DNA from: Capsicum annuum
Taxonomy: Eukaryota > Streptophyta > Magnoliopsida > Solanales > Solanaceae
Reading direction: 5' to 3'
NCBI RefSeq assembly: GCF_002878395.1
Contig: NC_061121.1
Span: forward strand, 16,065,381-16,129,380
DNA: 64,000 nt
Part shown: in pieces, positions 44,597-57,900 of the stretch
How positions within the stretch are numbered: position 1 is the stretch's first letter
Layout of the letters: each line of letters starts with the position of its first letter
Translations under genes and position numbers: made by a program
Notes under the pieces: model-generated
Told to the model about the DNA's origin: nothing
The model's database searches: none
Seen by the model: the letters and a program-made list of their open reading frames with translations, nothing else

Positions 44597-44966
44597 AACT
44601 TAAAATAAAGCTAATCCTAAACACCCTAATCCTAATCTAATTCTATCACCCTATTAGCATACAACGTCGAGCAACCACATAACCCTAAACATATACAACA
44701 CAAAAGACAATACACAAATGCACAACTGTAAGTTATTGGTTGGTGATTCCGAGCTGGTGGCTTTTGAAAATAAGCCATTGTAACTTAAAATAAAGCTAAT
44801 CCTAAACACCCTAATCCTAATCTAATTCTACCACCCTATTAGCATACAACGTCGAGCAACCACATAACCCTAAACATATACAACACAAAAGACAATACAC
44901 AAATGCACAACTGTAAGTTATTGGTTGGTGATTCCGAGCTGGTGGCTTTTGAAAATAAGCCATTGT
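44597..44966. repeat. 185-bp tandem duplication
   Basis: Two nearly identical copies begin AACTTAAAATAAAGCTAATC at 44,597 and 44,782. I noticed one T/C difference (ATCACCC against ACCACCC). They carry CACCCTAATCCTAATCTAAT and TTGGTTGGTGATTCCGAGC. The open frame on the minus strand at 44,839-45,132 spans the second copy and its right flank. Confidence 0.95.
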
Positions 44967-46365
44967 AACTTTGAACTTCAGTATATTGTAGCTGTTTCTT
45001 GTGAATCAATCTTCGTAAGAGCAACCTCAATCTTTCTTTGTATGATTTAATTTCACTAGTACATGAAATCTTGTTCCAGTGTTTTTGAAATTGCTCAAAC
45101 TTGCCTGCGTTTAACATCAACATTAATCTCATCTAAAAGACTCAGTGTTGCACACGGGTTCAAATCAGTGTCTTTTATCCTTGTAGCATGAAAAGAACAA
45201 AGAAATAAATTCTAAAGATAATTTTAGGCTTAGATGTATTCTGTCAACTCAATATGCTTTGAATTAAAGTCATGTCCACAAGATTAAGATATAATATATA
45301 TATAGAGAGAGAGAGATTAAGTGGTTAAACACCCTACCTTAATGTACATGCTGTTCGGTATATTTTTCATGACTTGTATAAATTAATCATTGTCGTTGCA
45401 TCGCTTTAGAATTATGTGTTTATCACAGGTTATCACTGTTAATGGTATAATATCACGTTTACTTGAGGGGATTTAGTTTATCTTTGTCTAAGTTGTATAT
45501 TCTGTCACTGCTACTATTGAGCCAAAGGACATACTTCAAGGCCAGAGTGATTTGAGTGATTTAACAAGTGTGAGGAAGAGCCAAAGGACATGCTTCATTT
45601 ATGGGATTTCACTCCCTAGTTTAATTCATAATTTCAAGGCTCACAATGCTTGTGCTGCTCAGCCGAAATTATAAGTCACAATTTTACAGATATTCTTTAG
45701 GTAAGTTAATCAATTAATTAAACTTAGTTTATTCAAGAATTAATCCAGGCCAAACATAAGTTAATACAGAAACCAAGAGCCACGAGACCCGAGGAATGTC
45801 AAACACCTTTCACTCGGTCAATAAAATTTTTATATTCAATTTTCTAGTTCACGGACCAATAGTAAAAAATAAACTCTCCTTTTGATTAGATATATCATAA
45901 GGAGACTTGCTCTAAATAAATAAATACCATTGTATATGTATTAAACAATCAACTACATAAATATTATAAATAGTTGATAATAAATTTCGTTATAATTGTA
46001 TATCTACTTGAGTTTGCTGTACACATTCATAAATGTTAATTTTTAAATATGACTGTATTTTCGAAAGAAGTAAAGTTGTGAGATGGACCAAGCCTGCTGA
46101 AAGGATGGCCAAACACTTTCATATAGAAGCTATAAGAAGGTATTTATGGAAAAGGTGGGTTGTTAACTTATAATAGAGGAAGGCTGATTTTTTATCCTCC
46201 TTGAAAGCTTTTTAGTTGATAGGTAGCATTAATTTTTTTGAGGATTCCTTCTGTTTGGTCATTTTTTCCAAATATATGACATACATTGCCAAGCACATTT
46301 TCTGAAAGCTATATTAATTCAAGCAAAATATTACTGCAATGCATTGCAAAAGTTTTTGCTGCTAT
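44967..46365. other. Unassigned sequence left of CACTA B
   Basis: Most of it is AT-rich and featureless. Two places look weakly coding. The minus strand at 44,967-45,132 carries GKFEQFQKHWNKISCTSEIK. The plus strand at 45,505-45,627 carries IEPKDILQGQSDLSDLTSVR and RKSQRTCFIYGISLPS, in which GCCAAAGGACAT occurs twice (45,521 and 45,580). I do not recognise either family. They may be gene fragments. A GA microsatellite lies at about 45,305-45,315. Confidence 0.3.
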
Positions 46366-46675
46366 CACTACTAAAAAAAAAGGGGGGAAACCGACCACAA
46401 AAATTGACCACACGTGGTCGGTTTTCCCCAAAAACCGACCACAAAATCAATTAATTTTGTGGTCGGTAAAGTAGTGCTAGGTTTTTAAAAACCGACCACA
46501 AAATTTGATCGGTTTTGTTAAAAATATATATATATATATATATATATTTTTAAAATTCATTATTATTTTATTAAAATTGAAAAAAAAAATTTAGGAAAAG
46601 AAACTGACCACCTGTGGTTGGTTTTCTGCAAAAAAAAATTAAAAAACCGACCACTTGTGGTCAGTTTTTCTAGGA
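46366..46675 (-). repeat. Terminal and subterminal repeats of CACTA B, left end
   Basis: The terminal CACTAC is followed by dyads of the GACCACAAGTGGTC type: 46,406-46,422 (GACCACACGTGGTCGGT), a 34-bp perfect palindrome 46,434-46,467 with 14-bp arms, a decayed copy at 46,489, and others near 46,605 and 46,645. An AT microsatellite interrupts at about 46,526-46,547. The motif is shared with element A. Confidence 0.88.
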
Positions 46676-46870
46676 ATTTTTAAAAAAAATAAAAATGAAA
46701 ACCCAGATACAGCATTTAACAACAACAATGCAATACAGCAGTATCAAATCAAATACAACAGTAATAACAACCAAAAACCAAATATAAATACTTTCAAAAG
46801 TGTACAAGACATACAAAATGTCCAACAAAAGTGAGTATGAAAATACTACAACAATAGTTTCATACAACAA

Positions 46871-49135
46871 CAACAACAAACCCAGTGTATTCCCACAACG
46901 TGGGGTCTGGGGAGGGTAAGATGAACACAGTCCATACCGCTACCTCCGAAGAAGTAGAGAGGTTATTTCCGATAGACCCCCAGCTCAAGATAAGGATAAT
47001 AAACAAAGGGATGAATGACATAACCAAAATAAAGAATAGAAACTAATAGAATAAAATCACAGAAATATGAAATACAGGAAATAAGAGCAACACGGAATAA
47101 GAAAAATAGGAACTAAGCAATAGAAAATAGGACACCCAGCTAGTAGTGACATACACTCACATCCCAAAGACACCTATGTACACTGACCTATGATTACTAA
47201 ATCCGGCTACACAAGAATTCTCCCGACTGCTAGCTACAACCCACACACTAACACTAGCCTTCTACCCTAATCCTCGACCTCTACACCTTCCTATCTAGGG
47301 TCATGTCCTCAGTAAGCTGCTCTATGTCGTCTAATCACCTCCCTTCAGTATTTCTTTGGCCTACCTCTTCTCCACCTGAAACCAGCCAATGCTAGCCTCT
47401 CACACCTCCGAACCGGGGCATCTGCGCCTCTCCTCATCACATGCCCAAACCATCTCAGCCTTTCTTCCCTCATCTTATCCTCCACCGAAGCCACTCCTAC
47501 CTTATCCCGGATAATCTCATTCCTAACTCTGTCCCCTTTAGTAAGCCCACACATCTAATGGAACATTCTCATTTCCGCCACCTTTAATTTTTGGATGTGA
47601 ATGTGCTTAACTGGCCAACACTCCACTTCATACAACATGGCCGGAGGAATTGCCACTCTATAGAATTTTCCTTTAAGCTTAAGGGGCACCTTCTTTTCGC
47701 ACAACACTCCCAAGGCTAGCCTCCACTTCATCCAACCTTCTCTAATAGGTTAGAAATATCATTATCAATATCAATCATAGACCCAAGGTACTTAAAACTA
47801 TCCCTCTTACACATATCTTGGGAGTCCAACCTCACCACCATTTCGTCCTCCTTCCTTAAGTCACTAAACTTACATTCCAAAGACTCCGTCTTAGACCTAC
47901 TTAACCTAAACCCCTTAGACTCAGGGGTTTGCCTCCAAACCTCTAATTTGTCATTCACCCCCTCCCCCCGTATTTAATCAATCAACACTACATCATCCGC
48001 AAATAACATACACCAAGGTACCTCACCTTGGATACTCCACATCAACACGTCTATCACCAATGCAAAAAGGAACGGACTAAGAGTCGATCCTTGATGCAAC
48101 CCTGTCTTGATCGAAAAATGCTCTGAGTCTCCTCCCGCCGTCCTCACTCGGCTCTTTCCTCCATTATACTTGTCCTTAATAGCTCTGATGTACGCCACCG
48201 GGACCCCTCTCATCTCCAAGCATCTCTAAAGAACCTCTCTCGGGACTTTATCATACGCCTTTTCTAGATCGATGAATGCTATGTGTAAATCCCTATTTCT
48301 TTCTCTATAATGCTCCACCAATCTCCTTACTAAGTAGATTGCCTCTGTCGTCGAGTGACCAGGCATAAATCCAAACTGATTCTCCAAAATGGACATGACC
48401 CTCCTCAATCTCTGCTTAACCACTCTCTCCCAAATCTTCATAGTGTGACTCAACAACTTAATACCCCTATAGTTGTTGCAACTCTGAATGTCACCCTTGC
48501 TTTTATATAACAGAATCATCGTACTCCACCTCCAAGCCTCAGGCATTCTCGCATTCTTAAAAATACCATTAAATAAATTAGTTAACCACCTTAAACTTGC
48601 CCCACCAACATACTTCCAAAAATCCACCAGAATCTCATCAGGCCCCATCGCCCTACCCCTCCGCATCCTACGAATAGCCTCTCTGACCTCCTCAACCCTA
48701 AAACGACTGCAGAAATTAAAAACACGGCTCTCTTCCGAGTGCTCCAGCTTTCCCAACTCAATGTCTCTATCCCCCTCCTTGTTCAAAAGTCTATGAAAGT
48801 ACTCTAACCATCTCTTCTTAATGTGCACATCCTCCACCAAAATACTACCATCCTACCCCTTAATGAACCTCACTTGATCGAGGTCATGACCCTTCTGCTC
48901 CCTAGCCTTAGCAAGCCAATACAACCTCTTTTCCCCGCCTTTCTCCTCTAACCCCGCATACAAGATCTTGAAAGCAGCTGACTTAGCAGCTGTAACTGCT
49001 AACTTAGCCTCCTTCTGTGCTACTTTTTAAACCTCCCTATTCTCCCACTTCTCATCTTCATCTTTACTCTCAATCAACTTAACATACGCCCCTTTCTTAA
49101 TCTCCACTTTCTTCTTCACTTTTCATTCCATTTTA
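46871..49135 (-). mobile_element. 5'-truncated RTE-type LINE
   Basis: The minus strand encodes a plant RTE reverse transcriptase. Landmarks are [57 protein letters not shown], the catalytic LFADDVVLID (about 48,005-47,974) and the C-terminal [20 protein letters not shown] (about 47,460). The endonuclease domain is missing. In-frame stops lie near 48,223 and 47,971, and the frame changes between 47,728 and 47,560, so it is dead. The 3' end carries the conserved GGTCTATCGGAAATAACC-like block and a TTG-repeat tail (CAA run at 46,867-46,879). TTTCATACAACAA flanks it at 46,858-46,870 and 49,136-49,148, a perfect 13-bp target duplication. Confidence 0.95.
47345..48840 (-). pseudogene. RTE LINE reverse transcriptase pseudogene
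   Basis: The coding part runs from the template-binding region (48,840, [19 protein letters not shown]) through palm and FADD box to the C-terminal region ending [12 protein letters not shown] at 47,345. The first three segments (48,840-48,226, 48,219-47,974, 47,958-47,728) share one frame separated by single stops, while 47,554-47,345 is in another frame. The high identity to family landmarks and few lesions suggest a moderately young insertion. Confidence 0.92.
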
Positions 49136-49190
49136 TTTCATACAACAAAATGTCTAAATTCAAAGTACAACACATACAAAAATCAAAAAA

Positions 49191-51055
49191 TTAAAAGTCA
49201 TCATCATCGAATTCATCCTCATCTTCCATATCATCATTCATGCTGAAATCATCCAGGGGGCCTAGACCCTTTGCAGCCTAAACTGTATCACCAGGACAAA
49301 GAGGAATAACCCCCGCAGTCTGAATGAAAGAGCTCAACTGCTACTGTAGCTTCTTGAATTGTGATCTTGTTGCCTTTTTCATCTTCTTCTACCTCTGTGT
49401 CTGTTCAGCAAGCTCTTCAGTGAGTTAAGAAACCATATTTTATAATCTTTCAATTGTTTCTCTATCAACTGAAGAGCTAGAGTAAGAAGGGTCGGACGAA
49501 CACCTAACATTATCTCCAAAAAAGTTTTTGTGGTATCCGACCAAATGGCCCCTATTTGCAGGACCCATAAATTTTGCCCATAACTCCTCCTCTACATGTC
49601 GGGGTATTGGGTCACCCTGACTATCAGGAAGCTGACTACTACGATACGCACCAACAAGATGCATATATTCGTCCTATATTCAAAGTAAAGTTAATACTAA
49701 AAGTCAAAAAATATTAAAGTAGTTATAATTGAATAATATCAACTTTAAGAAAAAGATTCATAAATTCAGAATTTGTTTCTTACATGGAGAGATTTTGCAC
49801 GAGGTTCAACCCAAACATCTTCATCAGTCGGGTTCTTTTTTTTCATCGTATGAGTCTCTTCGTATAGCTCATAATGTGGTGTTTTCCTACCCTTTACTTT
49901 TTACTGCATATGAAAAAATTATCAATGTTCAAATAATAAAAAAAATTAAATAGAAACAAACAATTAAAACTATAAAAGTTGCATACCAATTTTTCTAGTA
50001 CAACAAGAGTACTTCTGGCACCCGCAGTATGTAGGGATCCATCCTTGGATGATGACCACGCTTTCTTTCCTTTTTTTCCTCTACAATTGGTATTCTGCGC
50101 TACTCCAATGGCGAACATACAATTGTCATGCGGCTTCAGGAATCCACTTAGGTTTTACCATTTTATTTCGGGCATAGTCCAAAAGATCGTTAAATCTGGA
50201 TCTACATCTTATGAAAAAGTTTTTCTTTATAAGAAGTATATTTACATCATCCCACTAGTAAAATTTCTACAATAAAAATATAATATCCCATCTTTTGTTC
50301 TAACAAAGTATTAAGAAGTAGTTGATAAGTTAAATCCTTACCTTAAATTCTTCAAACATTCTATCTCTGTCAAGTTCTGAAACCTTTTGCCAGCTGGTCC
50401 AGTAGCCGTTAAAGTGCTGAGTAATGCATATTCGTGCTTTTTTTCCAAATGGACCATCCATCCTAAACCTATGACACAAGATCAAACAGTAATTTCATAG
50501 AGCATAATAATATAGTAATGAAAAAAAAGTAACATTATTATATTTAGAAATCTTACCCTTTTGCAGATAGAACAAGATAAATCCTCCCAAAATCATTTTT
50601 GTCTCCTAGCTTCCTAGTAAGTGATGGTGATGAACTGGCATGGGCGGATCTGAAGCACCAGATAGGGTGCCTCCAAGCTGAAGATCTGACAACCTAATAG
50701 ATCCAGCAGAATTACTGTGCAAAGTTGCGTGACTGCTGTAGAAGGGTATCGATGATGGTAGATGGCTGGAGAGGCCAGCGACAATCTGATCGTACTGTGT
50801 TGGTGGTGCCACAGTCATAGGTGTAAAATGAGTTAGTACAGACCCATGTAGTGGCCCCATATTCATAGGAGTAGGCATCGAATGCTCAAACGATCTAGAA
50901 TATGAGGGTTGTGCTAGCGCGTCAGTAAACCGATCCTCAGATATATGAATACTTGTTGGTCGTCTATAAGGCAGAGGTTGTCTATTCTTTTTTTGGTTTT
51001 GTAGTATTAAGTATTCCCTTACCTTTGTCACCTCTGCCTGACATCTAAATTATGT
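49191..51055 (-). pseudogene. Second CACTA gene, Transposase_24-type (TNPA-like role)
   Basis: It is read right to left. A Pro/Ser/His-rich N-terminal exon (51,031-50,606) starts VREYLILQNQKKNRQPLP. An exon at about 50,470-50,345 has FGKKARICITQHFNGYWTSW and QKVSELDRDRMFEEFK, the start of the plant Transposase_24 domain. Further exons include KKAWSSSKDGSLHTAGARST (about 50,070-50,011), RHVEEELWAKFMG (about 49,600-49,550) and SYSSSSVDRETIERL (near 49,445). A coiled Gln/Lys stretch and the acidic end EDEDEFDDDDF then reach the TAA at 49,191-49,193. Stops occur in the last exon. In CACTA elements this product is thought to bind the subterminal repeats, which here are the GACCAC palindromes. It lies downstream of the TNP2-type gene in the same orientation. 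Confidence 0.75.
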
Positions 51056-51339
51056 TAAGTTAACAAGTTGTTAGTTCTTACAAAATGAATGTATAAGAAA
51101 ACATATCAAGTAAATAATTTCAAGTTACTAATTCACATTTCAAATCGCTCCAACAACACGAGATATAGACAAAAATATTTTTATTACTATATAAATCATG
51201 GAAAAGTGGAAACAACAAACTAAAATAGTATATTACATATCAACCTTAAATAAGAAGCATAAAGGTAAATATATAACACAAAGCATAAAGACATCAATAC
51301 ATAATAAATACAACCTACACAACTAATCCTCTTCTTATA

Positions 51340-54300
51340 AAGACTCTCCACTAAATCATTCACCATTTTCGGAGGTTTCCTCATCCCCTACCCACTCAGC
51401 CTCTTCTTCTGCAATATTAACTTCTTTAAATATATTTTTCGGGTGATTCAAACCGTCTACTAATTCAACGTCTACTAGCTGGTGATCAATCTACATTTCA
51501 TTTTGATACATAGTCTCCAGCACATTCTCAACTTTCACCCAGCCTATAGGCTTTGTTTTATTTACAACCCACTAATTAGACTTGTCATTGGACAATGGAT
51601 AAGGATCATAATACACTTGTTTAGCATTTTGCGCTAGAACAAATAGATCGTAAATAGGATACGACCTATTGTGCTTCACTTCAATGATGTTATGCTCCCT
51701 ATGTACTCTTGTGCCTCTTGTTCTTGGATCAAACCACTTACATCAAAAGAGGATAATTTTTTAATTGAAAAACCAACATACTCCAGTTCTAAGATCTCGT
51801 GTATGATGCCAAAGTAATCAACATCATCATCACCCTTAACACAAACACCACTATTGTTTGTTTTACTTGTTCTGGAGTGTTGTTCGGTGAAAAATTTAAA
51901 CCCATTTACTTTGTATTGGGACATTACATTAGCTTCAACTGGAACTAAAGAAATATCTCTCAAGAGTTGATCGTATGCGACTGCATTTGGTGAATGGTGT
52001 ACTTAAAAATATTATACATATATATATTTTAGTTGAGGAATGTGTAAATGTTTAAACTTTATAGAAATATTAATACACTTAAAAAACTCATTTTTAATCC
52101 ATGTTGCAAAAGATGCATACACTTGATTTTCGTGGAATTGAGTTTTAAATGAGCTAAACATCCAACATGGGAAACACAATTAGTTTCTTTATGGGAATGA
52201 GTAAACAAATAAGATATGCTAAAATTTTAATCTCCTTACTTCAGAAAGGGGTCAATTTCTGGGCAATTCAACATGACATACAAAGTTGTTAATTTGCGAT
52301 CTGTGGGAGTGAGCCGACAAGGTATGGTCTTTTTAGCCTTATAACCAGATTGATTGAAAGTTGATATTGGTTGCAAATGAGGCTTATTCACATTGTCCTG
52401 ATGATGATTTGGTTGGTTTCTTGAACAAGAAACTTCATCTTGAAAGTAGTATGAACAAAATTGAGAAATTTCTCTTACACGATATGCCTTAACTATAGAT
52501 CTTTCAACCCTATGTTTATTTTTGGGACCCCTTTTCAATTGTTCAATTGCCTTGTACAATCTTAAGGTTAGATGTTTACTATATTTAAAAATGATATTTA
52601 AATATTTTGCAAATGCTTACAGTTCGAATGGATACATCCACCTAGTTTTAATTGGACCACCTAGCCGAGCTTCGTGCACAAGGTGAATGGGAAGATTTTC
52701 CATGACATCGAAGAAGGCTGGTGGGAAAATCTTGATAACAAGAATATTACTTTTCATTCGCGCCAGATTTTCTTCTTTTAATGTGGTGGCACATAAGTCG
52801 TTGAAGAACAAACTGATCTCTGCTATTGGTTTCCATATGTTTTCTGGTAAACCAATAAAAGCAATTGGAAGTAATTATTCCATGAAAACATGATAATAAT
52901 GGGTTTTCATTCCATGCGAGATTCCTTGTGTCCTATCAACCCTCTTTCCCAAATTTGAGGCATATCCATCAGGCATCTTCAAACTTTGAATCCACTCACA
53001 TATTTGATGCTTTTGGTCCAACTTGAATGTAAAACTAGCCTAGGATTTAAGAACATTGCAATTGAGCCCCTACTGTAAGTGTAATTCTTTACACTTGCAA
53101 TATTCTGGCAAGTAAAGTCTGACCTTAGAATTATCCTTTGTTTTGACGGTGCCATCCATAACTATGTTGAACAAGTTGTCAAAATAGTTCTTCATATTAT
53201 GCATGACATCAACATTATTTCTAAATAAATTATCTAGCCAATATTCTAACTCCCAAAATATACTTTTCTTAGTCCAGTTATGCAAAATACCATATCCATC
53301 AAGCCTGTACAATCATTCCTTGCTAACTTTAGGCAATCCTAAACTATTTCTCAGACATCATGACCAGACAGCCTTGGAGGTGGACCAGCATGTTCCCTTC
53401 TATTCCTTCTGAATGCATTCTTAAGTCTCCTAAATTCATGATCAGGTGGAAAGAAATAACAATGACAATCAAACCGTGAATTTTTCCTGCCATGTCTCAA
53501 TGTGAAAGATTTTATTTTTTTCATGCAGTATGGACAAGCCAGCTTTCCAGCTGTCATCCACCCAGACAACATTCCATAAGCAGGAAAATCATTAACAGTC
53601 CACATTAGATATACACGCAGATTAAAAATCTATTTAAGAGATATGTCCTAAATTTCAACCTCTTCATGCCATAAAATTTGAAGTTCATCGATTAAAGGTT
53701 GAAAGTAGACATATATTCCATTTTTTGGAATACGCGGGCCAGGAATAACACAATTCAAAACTATATAGGAACTAGTCATCAACAATTCAGGAGAAAGATT
53801 ATAAGAAGTGATAAATACAAGCCAATATGAATATGGCGCACCACCAACTGAAAAAAGGAGAGAACCCAACCGCACATAATCCTAATCTAATGTTTTGTCG
53901 CTCAGGTAAAAAATCTGGATAAGTTGCATCAAGATGATTCTAAGCCTCTCCATCAGATGGATGATACATAACATTAGTGGTCCTACTATTTTTACTAGGT
54001 CATCTCATATGAGGAGCTGAGCTATTTGAAGCATACAACCTCTTCAACCTTGGTATAAGTGGTAAATAATGCATCGCCTTAATAACAATTTTATTTCCAG
54101 TAGAACCACACTTATATCGAGAGTGCTGACAAAACTTATAGAACTCTAGCTTACCATCTTCCTTAAAGTATAACATGTAGCTATTTCCACAACAATCAAT
54201 TCTAACCAAGGAGAGACCTAACTTTGACACCAATCTTTTTTCCTTATAGAAAGAATCAGGAACCTCCAACCCGGGGTCAACTAACTCTTTAATAAGGTCT

Positions 54301-54860
54301 ATCATTGAGTCCGTTCCTCCTTCCATAACATTTCAGTCAGATTTAATACTTAATAATCTGCCGGCAACAGACAAACGAGAGTGCGAACACCCGTCAACAA
54401 AAGGATGACTAGCAGCATGCAATTCTTTTTAGAAATTGCCCGCTTCGCTATTAGAAACATCTTCAACATTTTTCCTAAAGTCAACCCAGTGTTGCATCCC
54501 AAAAGCATCATGCACCATTTATGTCATCTTAGTATCTTGATATTCATTATGCCCTGCAGACCTACTACTTTCTCCAACAACAAAGTTATTTTGCGAAACA
54601 TCACCATGAATACCACACAATCTTAAAAATTCCTCATGAAACCCCTTTCTATAAAGATGCTAATTGACATCTTCTTCACTTACAAGATATATACCATCAG
54701 ATCTAACACAAGGACAACGAATAACCCAAAATCGTGTCCAAACATCAAGGGTCTTAGCATGGTCAACAAATCTTTTGACACCTTTAGCAAATTTCTCCCT
54801 AATACCCATTCGACTATAATTGTTCCGGTGATATATCCATCTATAATCAGGTTACATCTA
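51340..54860 (-). pseudogene. TNP2-type CACTA transposase, decayed
   Basis: Domain order on the minus strand is that of plant En/Spm transposases. A Transpos_assoc-like N-terminus (about 54,850-54,550) has KFAKGVKRFVDHAKTLDVW and FWVIRCPCVRSDGIYLVSE. Transposase_21 follows from 54,326 through MHYLPLIPRLKRLYASNSSA, VIPGPRIPKNGIYVYFQPL, DFPAYGMLSGWMTAGKLACP and SIFWELEYWLDNLFRNNVDV. A DUF4218 region has KMPDGYASNLGKRVDRTQGI, IFPPAFFDVMENLPIHLVHE and RVERSIVKAYRVREISQFCS (about 53,000-52,400). A DUF4216 region has GVCVKGDDDVDYFGIIHEIL (51,850) and an acidic end near 51,345. Frame changes lie near 53,900 and 53,330, and stops lie in the first exon. The shift before 51,963 may be an intron. Confidence 0.9.
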
Positions 54861-54904
54861 CGCAAATAACCAGATACAACTAATTAGATCAATCCATAAA
54901 AACA
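54861..54904 (-). other. Junction between transposase N-terminus and satellite
   Basis: Only about 45 bases separate the last recognisable N-terminal codons from the first satellite unit (ACCATTTTCAAGTAACTAAG). The minus-strand T-rich end of the satellite could act as a splice acceptor tract, which would place the array in a first intron. This is inference. Confidence 0.45.
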
Positions 54905-57900
54905 TAACCATTTTCAAGTAACTAAGTCACCTAACAAACCACATTAAAAAAATCCTTTTAAAGTCTCTAGACTTAACCATTTTCAAGTGACTAAGTCACC
55001 TAACGACCCACATTCAAATAAAAAAATTTCCTTTAAAGTTCATAGACTTAACCATTTTCAAGAGACTAAGTCGCCTAACAAACCACATTCAATAGTCAAA
55101 AATCCCCTTTAAAGTCCCTAGACTAAAATATTTTCAAGTGACTAGGTCACTTACCAAACAACATTTAAAACACAAAATCTCTTTGAAAGTCCCTAAACCA
55201 TTTTCAACCAACTAAGTCACCGAACAAACCACATTTTAAACAAAAAATCCCCTTTAAAGACCTTAGTCTTAACCATTTACAAGTGACTAAGTCACCTAAC
55301 AAACCACATCCAAAACAAAAAAATTTCCTTTAAAGTCCCTAGACATAACCATTTTCAAGTGACTAAGTCACCTAACAAACAACATTCAAAACTAAAACAT
55401 CCCCTATAAAGTCCCTAGACTTAACCATTTTCAAAAAACTAAGTCACCAAACAAACTAGATTCAAAACAAAAAAAATTCCTTTAAAGTCCCTAGACTTAA
55501 CAATTTTCAATCAACTAAGTCACCTAACAGACCACCTTCAAAACAAAAAAAAAATTCAGTTTAAAGTCCCTAGACTTAACCATTTTCAAGTGATTAAGTC
55601 ACATAACAAGCCACATTTAAAACAATAAAATTTCTTTTAAAGTTCCTAGACTTAACCATTTTCAAGTGACTAAGTTACCTAACAAAGCACTTTCAAAACT
55701 AAAAAATCCCCTTTAAAGTCCCTAGATTTAACCATTTTCAAGTGACTAAGTCACTTACTAAACCACATTCAAAACAGAGAATCTCCTTCAAAGTCCCAAG
55801 ACTTAATCATTTTCAACTGACTAAGTCACCCAACCAACCACATTCAAAATGAAAAAAAACATTCTTTAAAGTCCCTAGACTTAACCATTTTCAAGTCACT
55901 AAGTCACCTAACAAACCACATTCAAAACTAAAAAAATCCTCTTTAAAGTCCCTAGAATTAACCATTTTCAAAAAACTAAGTCACCAAACAAACCACATAA
56001 GAAACAAAAAAAATTCCTTTAAAGTCCCTAGATTTAATAATTTTCAACCAAAAAAGTCAACTACCAAACCACATTCAAAACAAAAAATCTCCTTAAAGTT
56101 TCTAGACTTAACCATTTTCAAGTGACTAACGCACCTAACAAACCACATTCAAAACAACAAAAATTTCCTTTAAAGTCCCTAGACTTAACGATTTTTAAGT
56201 GACTAAGCCACCAAACAAACCACATTCAAAATAAAAAAATCCCCTTTGAAGTCCCTAGACTTAATAATTTTCAACCAAATAAGTCAACAAACAAACCACA
56301 TTCTAAATAAAAAATCTCCTTTAAATTCCCTAGACTTAACCATTTTCAAATGACTAAGTCACCTCACAGACCAATTTAAAAATAAAAAAATTTCCTTTAA
56401 AGTCCCTAGACTTAACCATTTTCAAGTGACTAAGTCACCTAACAAACCACATTCAAAACTAAAATATCTCCATTAAAGTCCCAAGACTAAACCATTTTCA
56501 AGCAACTAAGTCACCAAACAAACCATATTCAAAACAAAAAATATCCCTTTAAAGTCCCTAGACTGAACCATTTTAGACCAACTAAGTCACCTACAAAACC
56601 ACATTCAAAACTAAAAAATCCTTTTGAAAGTCCCTAGACTTAAACCATTTTGAAGTGACTAAGTCACCTAACAAACCACATTCAAAACACAAAATCTCCT
56701 TCAAAGTCCCTAGACTTAAACATTTTTAACAATCTATGTCACCTAACAGACCACATTCTAAAAAAAAAAAATCCTCTTTAAATATCCAAGTGACTAAGTC
56801 ACCTAACAAACCATATTCAAAATTATAAAATTTCCTTTAAAGTCCTTAGACTTAACCATTTTCAAGAAACTAAGTCACCAAACAAACCACATTCAGAACA
56901 AAAAAAATTGTCTTTAAAGTCCCTAGACTTAACCGTTTTCAACCAGCAAAGTCACCTAACGAACCACATTCTAAAAAAAAAAAATCAATTTTAAAGTACC
57001 TACAATTAGCCATTTTCAAGTGACTAAGTCACCTAACCAACCACATTCAAAACTAAAAAATCTTATTTAAAGTCCCTACGCTTAACCATTTTCAGGTGAC
57101 TAATTCATCTAACAAACCACATTCAAAACTAAAAAATTCCCTTTAAAGTCCCTATAATAAACAATTTTCGAACAACTAAGTCACCAAACAAATCACATTC
57201 GAAAAAAAAAAATCTCTTTAAAGTCCCTTGACTTAACGATTTTAAACCAACAAAGTCACCTACCAAACCACATTCAAAACAAAAATACTCCTTTAAAGTT
57301 CCTAGACTTAACCATTTTCAAGTAACAAACTCACCTAACAAACCACATTCAAAACAACAAAAATTCCCTTTAAAATCCCTAGACTTAACGATTTTTAAGT
57401 CACTAAGCCACCAAACAATCCACATTCAAAATTAAAAAATCCCCTTCAAAGTCTCTAGACTTAACCATTTTCAACCAACTAAGTCACCTAACAAACTACA
57501 TTCTAAACAAAAAAAATCCCTTTTAACGACCCTAGACTTAACCATTTTCCAAGTGACTGAGTCACATAATCAACCACATTCAAAACAAAAATTCCCTTTA
57601 AAGTCCCTAGACTTAACAATTTTCAAGTGACTAAGCCACCTGACAAGCTACATTCAAAACTAAAAAAGCCCCTATAAAGTAACTAGAATTAACCATTTTC
57701 AAGCAACTAACTCACAAACAAATAACATTTAAAACAAAAATATTCTCTTTAAAATTCCTAGACTTAACCATTTTCAACCTACTAAGTAACCTATCAAACC
57801 ACATTAAAAATACAAAATAGTTTTAAAGTTTCTAGACTTTACCATTTTCAAGTGACTAAGTCACCTAACAAATCACATTCAAAATAAAAAAAATTCTCTT

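Noticed and set aside
44600..44830. Interstitial telomere repeat
   Set aside because: The CCCTAATCCTAATCTAATTC words are irregular and not tandem CCCTAAA units.
48488..48796. 102-codon plus-strand frame
   Set aside because: It is antisense to the RTE reverse transcriptase.
54381..54869. Two plus-strand open frames at the satellite edge
   Set aside because: They are antisense to the Transpos_assoc-like N-terminus of the CACTA transposase.
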